DNA from: an uncultured Bacteroidales bacterium
GTDB lineage: Bacteria > Bacteroidota > Bacteroidia > Bacteroidales > UBA932
Assembly: GCA_944326235.1 (NCBI GenBank)
Contig: CALVDH010000006.1
Coordinates: 28,427 to 92,426 of the forward strand
Direction: 5' to 3'
DNA length: 64,000 nt
Shown here piece by piece: positions 54,150-62,629 of the stretch (positions within the stretch are counted from its first letter, which is position 1; each line of letters begins with the position of its first letter). The notes beneath the pieces were generated by a model. That model searched no databases and had not been told where the DNA came from. It saw only the letters and a program-made list of their open reading frames with translations. Both the position numbers and the translations under genes were made by a program.

Positions 54150-55259
54150 ATGTGCTTGACTATGAGAACACATATTTACCATTCGTTATTGACCGCAACG
54201 GTTCTTATTCTGGTGAGTGTGCTCAGTCTCGGTGCCCAGAATGAGTCTACATTCGAGCAGTTCAAGAAGCAGCGGGAGGCTCAGTACTCAGATTTTGAGG
54301 ATCAGCGGGCCAAGGAATTCGAAGAGTTCAAGGCCAGATACTATTCGGCCTTCGAGCAGTTCAAGAAAAGTTATCAGCGTTCTCTTGAGGACGAGGAGGC
54401 CGCAGTGGACCTGATGGCCTCGGATGACGGTATCGCCATAGCTCCTGTACAGATGGCCCCGGCTCCTCCGGTGGTGGCGTCCACTGTGTCCGAGCAGAAG
54501 AAAATTCTGCGCGAGAGCATACGCTCGATCGCAACGATGAAGCCGGAGGACCTCGTTCCGGCACTTTCCGACGCCAAGGATACGGTAGAGCAGATGCGGG
54601 CGGCAGCGGAGGTCATGGAGACTATTGTCGCAGGGATGAATGTGGATGCTCAGGAGGACGGACCTCCGGCAACACCGGTATCCATGACAGTTGTCCTTGA
54701 ACCCTATGACCCGGAGTATTTCTCCAGTCTGCCGGACCCGGCTGAGGCAGCGGAAGAACCCGTGGCCTCTCCTACGCCGGTGGTCGCTGCCTGGGAGGTG
54801 ACTGAGGAAGGGGAGGTGAGGACCGTCGTAGGAGAAGGAACGGAGGAAGTTCCCGATGTGCCTTCAGATATGTCCGTCCCTAACGGAACCCCGACCGAGT
54901 ATGTACGGATATCCTCTCCGTTTGGATCCAGGATACATCCGATTACACATAAACGTCATGGGCACAAAGGTATTGACCTGGCAGCACCGCGCAACACCCC
55001 TATCTATGCCACGGCCGACGGAGTGGTGACTTTTTCCGGCCGCAACGGAGGTTACGGCAACTTCGTCAAGCTGAACCATAAGAACGGATACAAGACAGCC
55101 TATGCCCACATGAACCGTATCGCTGTCCGTAAAGGCAAGACCGTGCAGAAAGGGGACCTTATCGGTTACGTCGGTTCCACCGGAGCCAGCACCGGCAACC
55201 ACCTCCACTACGAAGTCTACTATCAGGACAAACTTATCGATCCCGCAACTACTTTATGA
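54150..55259 (+). CDS. Secreted M23 metallopeptidase (LytM type)
   Basis: 369 residues. Signal peptide (about 5-29), an N-terminal Glu/Lys/Phe-rich coiled-coil of repeated FEQFKK and FEEFKA units (about 32-75), a Pro/Ala/Val-rich linker with acidic residues, then a C-terminal M23 domain with SPFGSRIHP, His272 and Asp276 in HKGID, and HLHYEV (His351, His353). This is the zinc endopeptidase layout for peptidoglycan crosslink cutting. A second ATG at 54162 could be the real start. It begins a run of three plus-strand secreted genes. Confidence 0.92.
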   Translation: MCLTMRTHIYHSLLTATVLILVSVLSLGAQNESTFEQFKKQREAQYSDFEDQRAKEFEEFKARYYSAFEQFKKSYQRSLEDEEAAVDLMASDDGIAIAPVQMAPAPPVVASTVSEQKKILRESIRSIATMKPEDLVPALSDAKDTVEQMRAAAEVMETIVAGMNVDAQEDGPPATPVSMTVVLEPYDPEYFSSLPDPAEAAEEPVASPTPVVAAWEVTEEGEVRTVVGEGTEEVPDVPSDMSVPNGTPTEYVRISSPFGSRIHPITHKRHGHKGIDLAAPRNTPIYATADGVVTFSGRNGGYGNFVKLNHKNGYKTAYAHMNRIAVRKGKTVQKGDLIGYVGSTGASTGNHLHYEVYYQDKLIDPATTL

Positions 55260-55269
55260 GTTTAATCCC

Positions 55270-55866
55270 ATGTCTATGAAAAAGATATTATTTACATTAT
55301 TGATTCTTATCCTTTCCTCGGCGGTTGCACCGGCCCGGAACAGGATACAGGATACGTTTCTGGGTATCAGATTCGGCTCGGACTACACGGCGGTATGCAG
55401 GTCCGACTGTTTCCGGAGCGAATTCAGCGGCCATAACCGCTGGGCGTTACGCGACTATAAACGTTACAACCGGGAGTCTCTGGCGGTGGGATATTACCAC
55501 CGGCTGATTTTCGGCGGCTACTATTGGAAAGAGGCCCGCTTTTATTTTACAGATGCGCAGGTATTCTACAAGGTACGGTTTTATACTCCCTATACGGACA
55601 AACAATCATCTCAGGACCGTTACAATGAGGTCCGGGAAAGTCTTCATGAAAGGTATGGCGGGGCAGCGGGCATCAGTGTGGAGACAGACGACGTTTGGGA
55701 TGATGATGATGCCCTGTCAGTGACTTACCGTGATGAAAATGGCCGTTCATGCGTACTTTCGCTCGAACTGCGGAAATCGCAGAACGGAAAGAAATTCTAC
55801 TACGTCTTTCTGCGTTACGAAGACACTGACGTGAAAATTAATGCAAGTTACATGGAGGATCTTTAG
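55270..55866 (+). CDS. Secreted protein of unknown function (tandem paralogue 1)
   Basis: 198 residues with a signal peptide (1-22, cut after VAPA). Beta-rich body with the core GGYYWKEARFYFTDAQ and FYKVRFYTPY. No domain recognised. It is clearly related to the next gene: both have the order signal peptide, FLGI/LxxG, GGxYW, FYKxRxY. It is 10 bp after the M23 gene and likely cotranscribed with it. Confidence 0.75.
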   Translation: MSMKKILFTLLILILSSAVAPARNRIQDTFLGIRFGSDYTAVCRSDCFRSEFSGHNRWALRDYKRYNRESLAVGYYHRLIFGGYYWKEARFYFTDAQVFYKVRFYTPYTDKQSSQDRYNEVRESLHERYGGAAGISVETDDVWDDDDALSVTYRDENGRSCVLSLELRKSQNGKKFYYVFLRYEDTDVKINASYMEDL

Positions 55867-55867
55867 T

Positions 55868-56458
55868 ATGAAAAAGACAGTAATTATCATTATGACACTT
55901 GCGCTGGCCTCGGCAGCGGCTTTCGCTCAGACGAAGGTTCAGAATAAATTCCTGGGGCTCGAGATGGGCCAGCCGTACAAGGCAATATTCGAATGTCCGG
56001 AACTGATGGAAACCGCAAGCAACAATTACAACTGGTCTCCGCTCAAGGATGTGCCTGCACGTTGCATTCAGATTCCGTCCGTATCGTTCGGAGGCCGTTA
56101 CTGGAACTACATGGAGTATTCCTTCAGTCCGTCCGGAATTTTCTATAAATTCAGGGTATATTCGGACTACGACAGCCCCAAGGACGCAGAGCCGAGATAT
56201 ACCTCCCTTATGAGCGACCTTGATCTCAAGTACCTTGGTAAATCGGGGATAACCAGGGAGGAAGATGACTCATTCAACCCCAAGAGCGGAGACAGTGAGA
56301 GAAGTGTGACGTATAGGGACGGGGAGGGAATGGAGTGTCGGCTTGTGCTCGAGTACAGTCAGTCTACGAATAACGGGATGACATATTTCCTGATGCTTTA
56401 CTATATCGATACGAAACTGGAAGCAGCGGCAAAAGCCGAGTTTGTAAAAGAATTGTAA
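55868..56458 (+). CDS. Secreted protein of unknown function (tandem paralogue 2)
   Basis: 196 residues with a signal peptide (MKKTV to AAAFAQ, 1-20). Same layout as the preceding gene: KVQNKFLGLEMGQPYKAIF, SFGGRYWNYMEYSF and IFYKFRVYSDY. The ATG at 55868 is chosen over a frame extending upstream into the previous gene. It starts one base after the previous stop. Function unknown; last gene before a non-coding stretch with a sigma-54 type promoter. Confidence 0.75.
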   Translation: MKKTVIIIMTLALASAAAFAQTKVQNKFLGLEMGQPYKAIFECPELMETASNNYNWSPLKDVPARCIQIPSVSFGGRYWNYMEYSFSPSGIFYKFRVYSDYDSPKDAEPRYTSLMSDLDLKYLGKSGITREEDDSFNPKSGDSERSVTYRDGEGMECRLVLEYSQSTNNGMTYFLMLYYIDTKLEAAAKAEFVKEL

Positions 56459-56495
56459 CCTTAAAGTCACCATGTTTCATGATTTGTTATTTTTT

Positions 56496-56511
56496 TGGCA
56501 CGGGGTTTGCA
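56496..56511 (+). promoter_or_regulatory. Consensus sigma-54 (RpoN) promoter
   Basis: TGGCACGGGGTTTGCA matches the sigma-54 consensus TGGCACGnnnnTTGCW at every defined position: GG at 56497-56498, exactly 10 bases to GC at 56509-56510 (the -24/-12 rule). It lies 38 bp after a stop codon, facing the plus strand. The next recognisable downstream element is an intrinsic terminator about 50 bp on, not a gene. Confidence 0.75.
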
Positions 56512-56521
56512 ATAGATTAAG

Positions 56522-56597
56522 TCGGATAGTTTTTTCATAGGTTAAGTATTAGGTTAAGTAATAAAGGCTGCCGGTTCTCGGCGGCCTTTATTATTTT
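56522..56597 (+). ncRNA. Candidate small RNA transcribed from the sigma-54 promoter
   Basis: If the promoter at 56496-56511 is active, transcription starts near 56522 and ends after the hairpin at 56560-56592, giving an RNA of about 70-75 nt. It contains two copies of AGGTTAAGTA in the single-stranded 5' part and no ATG before the terminator. It matches no RNA family I know. Prediction from promoter plus terminator spacing only. Confidence 0.45.
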
Positions 56598-56598
56598 G
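56560..56598. terminator. Hairpin terminator in the region between the paralogue pair and galM
   Basis: A 14-bp stem (AATAAAGGCTGCCG with CGGCGGCCTTTATT, one G-U pair, loop GTTCT), followed by ATTTTG on the plus strand and by TTACTT on the minus strand. Because the stem ends in A/T pairs at both sides, it can work for both strands. Confidence 0.7.
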
Positions 56599-56612
56599 TA
56601 TATGTCGGATGA

Positions 56613-56711
56613 GGCAAATAGTATATCCCTCCGAAGGCGTTGGCTCCCGAAAAGGGAGGGGACCCGCCGCTTTGCGGTGGGGAGGACCTTCGGAGGGATA
56701 TACTATTTGCC
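56613..56711. repeat. 99-bp palindromic element with perfect 25-bp arms
   Basis: Arms at 56613-56637 and 56687-56711 are perfect reverse complements (25 bp). Between them are two smaller hairpins: CTCCC-GAAAA-GGGAG (56644-56658) and CCGCCGC-TTT-GCGGTGG (56665-56680). On RNA this makes a three-way-junction shape. No gene lies inside it. It ends 9 bp from the galM stop codon. It resembles a small mobile or dispersed palindrome. Confidence 0.8.
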
Positions 56712-56720
56712 GCTTGACTC

Positions 56721-57710
56721 TTAAGCGAACAGCTTGAAGATAATCGTACGCGAGTAAGTTTCGCCGGGCCGGAGAATGCAGGACGGGAAGTCCGGGTGGT
56801 TGGGAGCGTCCGGGAAGCCCTGGCACTCTATCGCCACTCCGTCGTAGTCCCGGTAGGAGCGGCCGGACTTGCTCAGGGGCGAGCCGTCGAGCCAGTTGCC
56901 GGTGTAGACTTGGGCTGCCGGCTGGTCGGTCCAGATTTCGAGACGGCGGCCGGAGGCTGCGGAACTGAGCTCTGCGGCCAGTTTCAGACCCGGAGCACCG
57001 TCGAGCACCCAGCAGTTGTCGTAGCCTTTCCCGTATTTAAGGGCCGGGAAGTCAGCCTTGATGTCCCGGCCGATGGGCTTGGCCGTGCGGAAGTCCATCG
57101 GGGTGCCCTCCACGGGGGCGAGCTCACCGGTGGGGATGAGGGCCTCGGAGGTGGCCAGCCAGCGGGAAGCATTGATCCTAAGCACGTGGTTGAAGATGGA
57201 TCCGCTGTCCTCGCCGTCAAGATTCCAGTAGGTGTGGTTGGTCAGATTGAGGATGGTGGGGGCGTCGGTGGTGGCCTTTATCGAGAGGGTCAGGGAGTTG
57301 TCCTCGCCCCAGGTGTAGGTGGCCTCCACGTGCATGTTACCGGGGTAGCCCTGGTCGCCGTCGGGACTGTCGAGGGTTAGAACGACTTCGGTGTCCGATA
57401 TCTGAGATGCTTTCCACAGCCGGTTGGAGAATCCGTCAGGTCCGCCGTGAAGCTGGTAGTCCGGATGGTTCTTGACGAGCTGATATTCCTTGCCGTCTAG
57501 GGTGAAGCGTCCGCCGTCTATGCGGTTGGCGAAGCGGCCGGGTATCTTGCCGGCGCAGGGACCGTCGGCGAGGTAGCTCTCCTCGTCGCGGTATCCCAGT
57601 ACCACGTCTCCCATCACGCCGTTGCGGTCGGGGACTACTATCGAGACTATGCCGGCGCCTCTTTCGGTCAGCATCACCGATGCGCCGTTCTTGTTGATCA
57701 GATGTATCAT
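56721..57710 (-). CDS. galM: Aldose 1-epimerase (galactose mutarotase)
   Basis: Interconverts alpha and beta galactose. 329 residues with GRFANRIDGG, HPDYQLHGG (conserved His), TNHTYWNLDG (catalytic His region) and a C-terminal ECQGFPDAPNH. Full length. It starts 2 bp after the galK stop, last gene of the galactan operon. The palindrome at 56613-56711 lies just after its stop. Confidence 0.95.
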   Translation of the reverse strand: MIHLINKNGASVMLTERGAGIVSIVVPDRNGVMGDVVLGYRDEESYLADGPCAGKIPGRFANRIDGGRFTLDGKEYQLVKNHPDYQLHGGPDGFSNRLWKASQISDTEVVLTLDSPDGDQGYPGNMHVEATYTWGEDNSLTLSIKATTDAPTILNLTNHTYWNLDGEDSGSIFNHVLRINASRWLATSEALIPTGELAPVEGTPMDFRTAKPIGRDIKADFPALKYGKGYDNCWVLDGAPGLKLAAELSSAASGRRLEIWTDQPAAQVYTGNWLDGSPLSKSGRSYRDYDGVAIECQGFPDAPNHPDFPSCILRPGETYSRTIIFKLFA

Positions 57711-57712
57711 GG

Positions 57713-58864
57713 CTATTCGAGTTTACGGGCACCGTCACTGATTACCACCGGATAGACCTTGGGCTCGTGGCCGAACTTCGCGGCGTACTCCTTCTTCGCC
57801 TTGGCGATGAAGCCGTCGTACAGCTCGTCCTTGACTAGGTTTATGGTGCAGCCGCCGAAGCCGCCGCCCATGACCCTGGAGCCGGTCACGCCGCACTCGC
57901 GGGCCAGGTCGTTGAGGAAGTCCAGTTCCTCGCAGCTTACCTCGTAAAGCTTGCTCATGCCGTGGTGGGTCTCGTACATCTTCTGTCCCACAGTCTCGTA
58001 ATCGTCACGCTCGAGGGCGTCGCAGACATCCAGTACCCTCTGGATCTCCTCAATCACGTACTCGGCCCTCATATAGTCCTCATCGGACACCACTCCGCGT
58101 ACCTCGGAAAGCATCTTCATGTCCACGTCACGCAGATATTCCACTACCGGATATCCGGCAGCCTTGACGGCAGCCACTACGTGCTCGCAGGATGCGCGGC
58201 GCTTGTTGTAGGCCGAGGAGGCCAGCTCATGCTTCACCACCGAGTCGAGCAGCACCAGGCGGTAGCCCTTGGGATGGAACGGATAGTACTTGTACTCCAT
58301 CGAGCGGCAGTCCAGGCGCATCAGGCTGCCGGCCTTACCGAAGATGGAGGCGAACTGGTCCATGATGCCGCAGTTGACCCCGCAGTAGTTGTGCTCGGTG
58401 CTCTGACCGATGCGGGCCAGTTCGAACTTGTCGATGCCGAGGCCGAACATATCGTTAAGGGCAAACGCGAAGGTGCTTTCGAGGGCTGCGGAGGAGGACA
58501 TGCCCGCTCCGAGAGGCACGTCGCCTGCGAAGGCGGCGTCAAAGCCCTTGAGCACGTCGCCGCACCTCTTGATGGTCTCCCTGCATACTCCGAATACGTA
58601 GCGGGCCCAGGATGCAGCGGGGGCGTCGGTCTCGGCGAAGCCGAACTCTGCGTAGTCTTCCAGGTCCACTGAGTAGACCCGTACCTTGTCCGTGCCGTTG
58701 AGGCGGATCTCCGCCATCATGCCCTTGTCGATGGCACCGGGGAATACGAAGCCTCCGTTGTAGTCGGTGTGCTCGCCGATAAGGTTGATTCTGCCGGCGG
58801 AGGCGTAGAATGTGCCGTTGGCGCCGAAGCGTTTTACGAACTGTGCGTGAATTTTCTCTTTCAT
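57713..58864 (-). CDS. galK: Galactokinase
   Basis: Phosphorylates galactose to galactose-1-phosphate. 383 residues with the substrate signature GRINLIGEHTDYNGG, ATP loop PLGAGMSSSAALE, catalytic base region NCGIMDQF, and GGGFGGCTINLV near the C-terminus. Second last of the galactan operon, 16 bp after the GH2 gene. Confidence 0.97.
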   Translation of the reverse strand: MKEKIHAQFVKRFGANGTFYASAGRINLIGEHTDYNGGFVFPGAIDKGMMAEIRLNGTDKVRVYSVDLEDYAEFGFAETDAPAASWARYVFGVCRETIKRCGDVLKGFDAAFAGDVPLGAGMSSSAALESTFAFALNDMFGLGIDKFELARIGQSTEHNYCGVNCGIMDQFASIFGKAGSLMRLDCRSMEYKYYPFHPKGYRLVLLDSVVKHELASSAYNKRRASCEHVVAAVKAAGYPVVEYLRDVDMKMLSEVRGVVSDEDYMRAEYVIEEIQRVLDVCDALERDDYETVGQKMYETHHGMSKLYEVSCEELDFLNDLARECGVTGSRVMGGGFGGCTINLVKDELYDGFIAKAKKEYAAKFGHEPKVYPVVISDGARKLE

Positions 58865-58880
58865 AAGTCAGTGTGTATTT

Positions 58881-61409
58881 TTAATTATTGTTTTTTACGG
58901 ATTTGATTTTCATGACTCCGTCACGGAGGCCGTCGGCGGAGGCCTTAAGAGTGATGCGTCCGGCCTTCTCCTTGCTCTGTACGATGACAGTGAGCATGCC
59001 GCCGAAGGCGCTCATCTCCGGGAGGTGGAAGAGCTCCAGGCAGGTAGGGTCGCCGTTGGCCACTGCCCTGAACTCACCGGCCCCCGACACGTCGAAATGC
59101 ACCTTGCGGGAGTCGAGCGGGCAGAGATTGCCGTCCCGGTCTACTATGCGGACGGTCACGTAGAGCAGGTCCTTGCCGTCGGCAGAGAGGCTTTCGCGGG
59201 CGGAAATCAGCTCGAGGGCATACGGCTCACCGGCGGTGCGGATGCTCTTCTGCATTGCCTTATTGCCCTCGGAGTCATAGGCCACTACGGTGAGTTCTCC
59301 CGGTTCATAGCGGACATCATTCCACATCAGACGGAATCGGTGCTGGAGGGTGCTGTCGCATTTTTCCCGGATGCCCAGGCTCCTGCCGTTGAGGAAGAGT
59401 TCGGCCCTGGGGTAGGATGTGTAGACAAATACGGGGGTGACCTCTCCCTCGCGGCCCTCCCAGTTCCAGTGCGGGAGGATGTGGAGGGTGGCGCTGTCCC
59501 GGTTCCAGACGCTGCGGTAGAGCCAATAGCGGTCCTTGGGGATGGAGGCCAGGTCTATGATGCCGAACATCGAGCTGTGGTTGGGCCAGGCGTCGGTGTC
59601 GTAGGGCGAGGGCTCGCCGAGGTAGTCGAAGCCGGTCCAGACGAACTGTCCCATGGTCCAGGGGTAGTCCTCGGCCAGGGCGAGGTCATCGTCGGGCACG
59701 TTGGACCAGGAGCAGTACTCGAGGTCGTAGGATGAGCTCTGGTGGTCGTCGTAGAGGGCGTCGTACTTCTTCTCCACGGGGAACTTGTACACGCCCCTGG
59801 AACTGACGGTCGAGGAGGTCTCGCTGCCCAGGAGCACTTTCTGGGGCAGGGTCTCATAGCCTTCCAGGTAGCGGTGGGCGCGGTAGTTGAATCCAGGTAC
59901 GTCCAGCACGGCTCCGAACCCGTTGTGCAGTATCGCGTCTATCTGGTCCATGCCGCAGGTGACGGGACGGGTGGGGTCCTCGCGGTGGCAGATGTCCTGC
60001 AGGAAAGTGGCCACCTCATAGCCGCCGGGGGTCCACTGCGTGGGCACCTCGTTGCCGATGCTCCACATCACGACGGAGGGGTTGTTGCGGTAGTGGCGGA
60101 GCATATTGACCATGTCGCGCTCGGCCCACTCGTCGAAGTAGCGGTGGTAACCGTTGAGACACTTGGCCACGTCCCATTCGTCGAAATTCTCAATCATCAC
60201 CATGAAGCCCATCTCGTCGCAGAGCTGGATAAGCTCGGGCGCGGGCATGTTGTGGGTGGTGCGGATGGCGTCGCAGCCCATGTCCTTGAGCATGGTCAGC
60301 TGGTGGCGCAGGGCCGAGGTATTGACGGCGGCGCCGAGGGGACCCAGGTCATGGTGCAGGCATACGCCCTGGAACTTGCGGTTCACTCCGTTGAGGTAGA
60401 ATCCGGTTTCGGGGCGCACCTCTATGCTGCGGATGCCGAAGGTGGTGGCATGGAAGTCGGAGAGGGTGCGGTTTCCGTCCTTGTCCTGGACGTATATCCG
60501 GGAATAGGCGGTGTAAAGCTCCGGGGTCTCCGGGAACCACAGGCGGGGCTGCTCTACGGTGACTTTCTGGTTGAGGACGGCAATGCCTCCCTCAGCGGCG
60601 GCCTGCTCCGCTCCCGTGAGACTCTCTATGGAGGTGATGAACCGTCCGTTGGCATCGCGGATAACGGTGAGCAGGGCTACGGTCTCCTCAGTGGTTATGC
60701 CCTCAATCTCAGTGCGGATGTTGACAGAGGCCTCGAGCAGGGACGGATCCAGTTCTGTGGTTATGTAGGTGCCCCACACGGGGATATGGACTTTTTCGGT
60801 CTCTATCAGCCATACGTTGCGGTAGAGGCCGGCTCCGGGATACCAGCGGGAAGACTGGGGGCGGTTCTCGAGGCGGACGCGGATCTCATTGTTCTTGCCG
60901 TCGGCGGTGAGGAAAGGGGTGATGTCGCAATGGAAGGAGTTGTAGCCGTAGGGCCAGAATATTACCTCCTCGCCGTTGACATAGACCCGGGCCTCGCTCA
61001 TGGCTCCGTCGAAGAGCAGAGTCGCCTTCTTGCCCGGGGTCACGTCCAGGGTCCTCCTGTACCAGCCGACCCCGACGTAGGGCAGGCCTCCCGTGCGCCC
61101 GGTCTTGACCGTGGCGGTCTCCTCGCCGTTCTGGACTACTGCGACCGTCTGCAGGTCATTGTCCCGGCTGAAAGGGCCGTAGATAGCCCAGTCGTGGGGG
61201 ATGGTGACATCCTCCCATATTTCGGAGGAGTCGCCCTTGTGGAACTGCCAGCCCTTGTCCAGGAGGGTGACGGTTCTTATCTGATCCAGAATCTCAACAT
61301 TCTTGTCTGACGGTCTTTTGTGCACCCATACCAGAAAGATTATGAGTGCCAGGGCGACTGCAGCAAGTATCTGAGCCCCCTGTATGATGGTCCTTTTTTT
61401 GTTCTGCAT
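58881..61409 (-). CDS. Glycoside hydrolase family 2 (beta-galactosidase type)
   Basis: 842 residues. N-terminal hydrophobic segment (about 10-29) anchors or exports the enzyme. Then a sugar-binding domain, an immunoglobulin-like domain, and a TIM barrel with acid/base Glu454 (WSIGNEVP) and nucleophile Glu530 (LLGSETSS), and a beta-rich C-terminal domain. Together with the GH53 gene, it should cut galacto-oligosaccharides to galactose. Beta-galactosidase is the likely activity; another GH2 specificity is possible. Confidence 0.9.
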   Translation of the reverse strand: MQNKKRTIIQGAQILAAVALALIIFLVWVHKRPSDKNVEILDQIRTVTLLDKGWQFHKGDSSEIWEDVTIPHDWAIYGPFSRDNDLQTVAVVQNGEETATVKTGRTGGLPYVGVGWYRRTLDVTPGKKATLLFDGAMSEARVYVNGEEVIFWPYGYNSFHCDITPFLTADGKNNEIRVRLENRPQSSRWYPGAGLYRNVWLIETEKVHIPVWGTYITTELDPSLLEASVNIRTEIEGITTEETVALLTVIRDANGRFITSIESLTGAEQAAAEGGIAVLNQKVTVEQPRLWFPETPELYTAYSRIYVQDKDGNRTLSDFHATTFGIRSIEVRPETGFYLNGVNRKFQGVCLHHDLGPLGAAVNTSALRHQLTMLKDMGCDAIRTTHNMPAPELIQLCDEMGFMVMIENFDEWDVAKCLNGYHRYFDEWAERDMVNMLRHYRNNPSVVMWSIGNEVPTQWTPGGYEVATFLQDICHREDPTRPVTCGMDQIDAILHNGFGAVLDVPGFNYRAHRYLEGYETLPQKVLLGSETSSTVSSRGVYKFPVEKKYDALYDDHQSSSYDLEYCSWSNVPDDDLALAEDYPWTMGQFVWTGFDYLGEPSPYDTDAWPNHSSMFGIIDLASIPKDRYWLYRSVWNRDSATLHILPHWNWEGREGEVTPVFVYTSYPRAELFLNGRSLGIREKCDSTLQHRFRLMWNDVRYEPGELTVVAYDSEGNKAMQKSIRTAGEPYALELISARESLSADGKDLLYVTVRIVDRDGNLCPLDSRKVHFDVSGAGEFRAVANGDPTCLELFHLPEMSAFGGMLTVIVQSKEKAGRITLKASADGLRDGVMKIKSVKNNN

Positions 61410-61427
61410 GGCGTGTCTGGCTTAGAA

Positions 61428-62549
61428 TCAGTTCTTGAATGCGTCGAGGGCCTTGGTGGGGCGGAAGTTCCCGTCGAAAGCTCCCTTGTTGTAGGAGCCC
61501 CAGCCTAGTTCCTTGTAGATGTCCGAGGTCCAGGCCGGATTGCACTGAGGCTCCCAATAGAAGACGCCGGCGCAGGCCTCTCCGTCTCCGAGAGTCCTGG
61601 CCCTGGACAGCAGATCGGTCAGGAAAGCCAGGCACTCATCCTCCTTGTTCCAGGTCATGCCGGCCTCGCATATCATCACCGGGGTTCCGTATTTCCGGTA
61701 GAGAGCAAGTGCGTTGCTGAGGGTGGCGTCGGTGACGCCCGTGTATTCTCCTTCCTTGTATTCGGCCTCGGTGTCGTGGGCGTAGTATTCGGGATAGAGG
61801 GACATGCCGATCATATCCCATTTGCCTCCATTGGCCTTAAGTCCGTCGAATATCCATTCATAGAGGCCGGGGCGGTCACCGTGATCCAGATGGACGATGA
61901 CCTTGGCTTCGGGGAATATTTCCTTCACGGTGTTGTAGCCGGCCGTGGTCATTACGGCGTAGTTGGACATGCTGGTGCTGGCCTTGCCCGAGATGCCGGC
62001 ATTGTCCTCATCCCAGAGCATTCCGTCGGAAGTCTCATTGCCCACCTGCACCCATTCCGGGGTGACGCCCTCATTTTTAAGGGCTGTGAGCACTTCGCGG
62101 GTGTGGCCTTGGATGGCCCTGCAGAGCTCTTCGAAACTGTAGTCAGCCCAAGCCTCCGGTTTGTTCTGCTTGGAAGGATCGGCCCACCAGTCGCTGTAGT
62201 GGAAGTCTATCATGATTCTCATGCCCAAGTCGCTGGCAATCTTAGCCTTGGCTACTACATCCTCCATTCCGCACCAGCCCTCGGGAGGGTTTACCCATAC
62301 CCGGTAGCGGACGGCGTCGAATCCGAGCTCCTTCATCAGGGCGGTGCACTCGCGCTCCTCACCGGCGGCGTTGTAGAACTTGATGCCGTCATCGGCCATT
62401 TCGGTGGCCCAGCCTATGTCGGCGCCCTTTGCGAAAGGAGCCGGCTCCGTTGTCTCAGGCTTCTCTTCTTCTTTGTTTCCGTTGTTGTTGCAGGAGACCG
62501 CCAGCGTGACAGCGGCGGCCATCAGGATAAGGTGTAGAATCTTCCTCAT
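61428..62549 (-). CDS. Endo-beta-1,4-galactanase (GH53) lipoprotein
   Basis: 373 residues. Lipoprotein signal with Cys20 (AVSC), then the GH53 barrel starting KGADIGWATEM, acid/base Glu172 (VQVGNETSDGM) and nucleophile Glu295 (ICEAGMTW). It cuts the beta-1,4-galactan of type I arabinogalactan or pectin side chains, probably on the cell surface. First gene of the GH53-GH2-galK-galM operon. SusC/SusD-type transporters are not in the window. Confidence 0.95.
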   Translation of the reverse strand: MRKILHLILMAAAVTLAVSCNNNGNKEEEKPETTEPAPFAKGADIGWATEMADDGIKFYNAAGEERECTALMKELGFDAVRYRVWVNPPEGWCGMEDVVAKAKIASDLGMRIMIDFHYSDWWADPSKQNKPEAWADYSFEELCRAIQGHTREVLTALKNEGVTPEWVQVGNETSDGMLWDEDNAGISGKASTSMSNYAVMTTAGYNTVKEIFPEAKVIVHLDHGDRPGLYEWIFDGLKANGGKWDMIGMSLYPEYYAHDTEAEYKEGEYTGVTDATLSNALALYRKYGTPVMICEAGMTWNKEDECLAFLTDLLSRARTLGDGEACAGVFYWEPQCNPAWTSDIYKELGWGSYNKGAFDGNFRPTKALDAFKN

Positions 62550-62565
62550 AGTGTCTCTCTCTTAG

Positions 62566-62590
62566 TGAATGAAAAAATCATTCAAAGTTA
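62566..62590 (-). promoter_or_regulatory. Promoter and candidate operator of the galactan operon
   Basis: Minus-strand -7 box TAACTTTG at 62583-62590. Next to it, TGAATGA and TCATTCA (62566-62572 and 62578-62584) form an inverted repeat with spacer AAAAA, covering the probable start point. A repressor or activator could bind there. Confidence 0.5.
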
Positions 62591-62629
62591 CTGACAATAT
62601 TTGAGAAGTCCTACAATTACTTCTGTGTT

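Noticed and set aside
56602..56724. Forty-codon plus-strand frame through the 99-bp palindrome, and a 90-codon minus-strand frame over the same place
   Set aside because: Both translate the palindrome arms, have Arg/Pro-rich content with no family resemblance, and one overlaps galM. They look like read-through of the repeat.
59742..61310. 522-codon plus-strand frame opposite the GH2 gene
   Set aside because: Antisense shadow; the minus strand has catalytic GH2 motifs.
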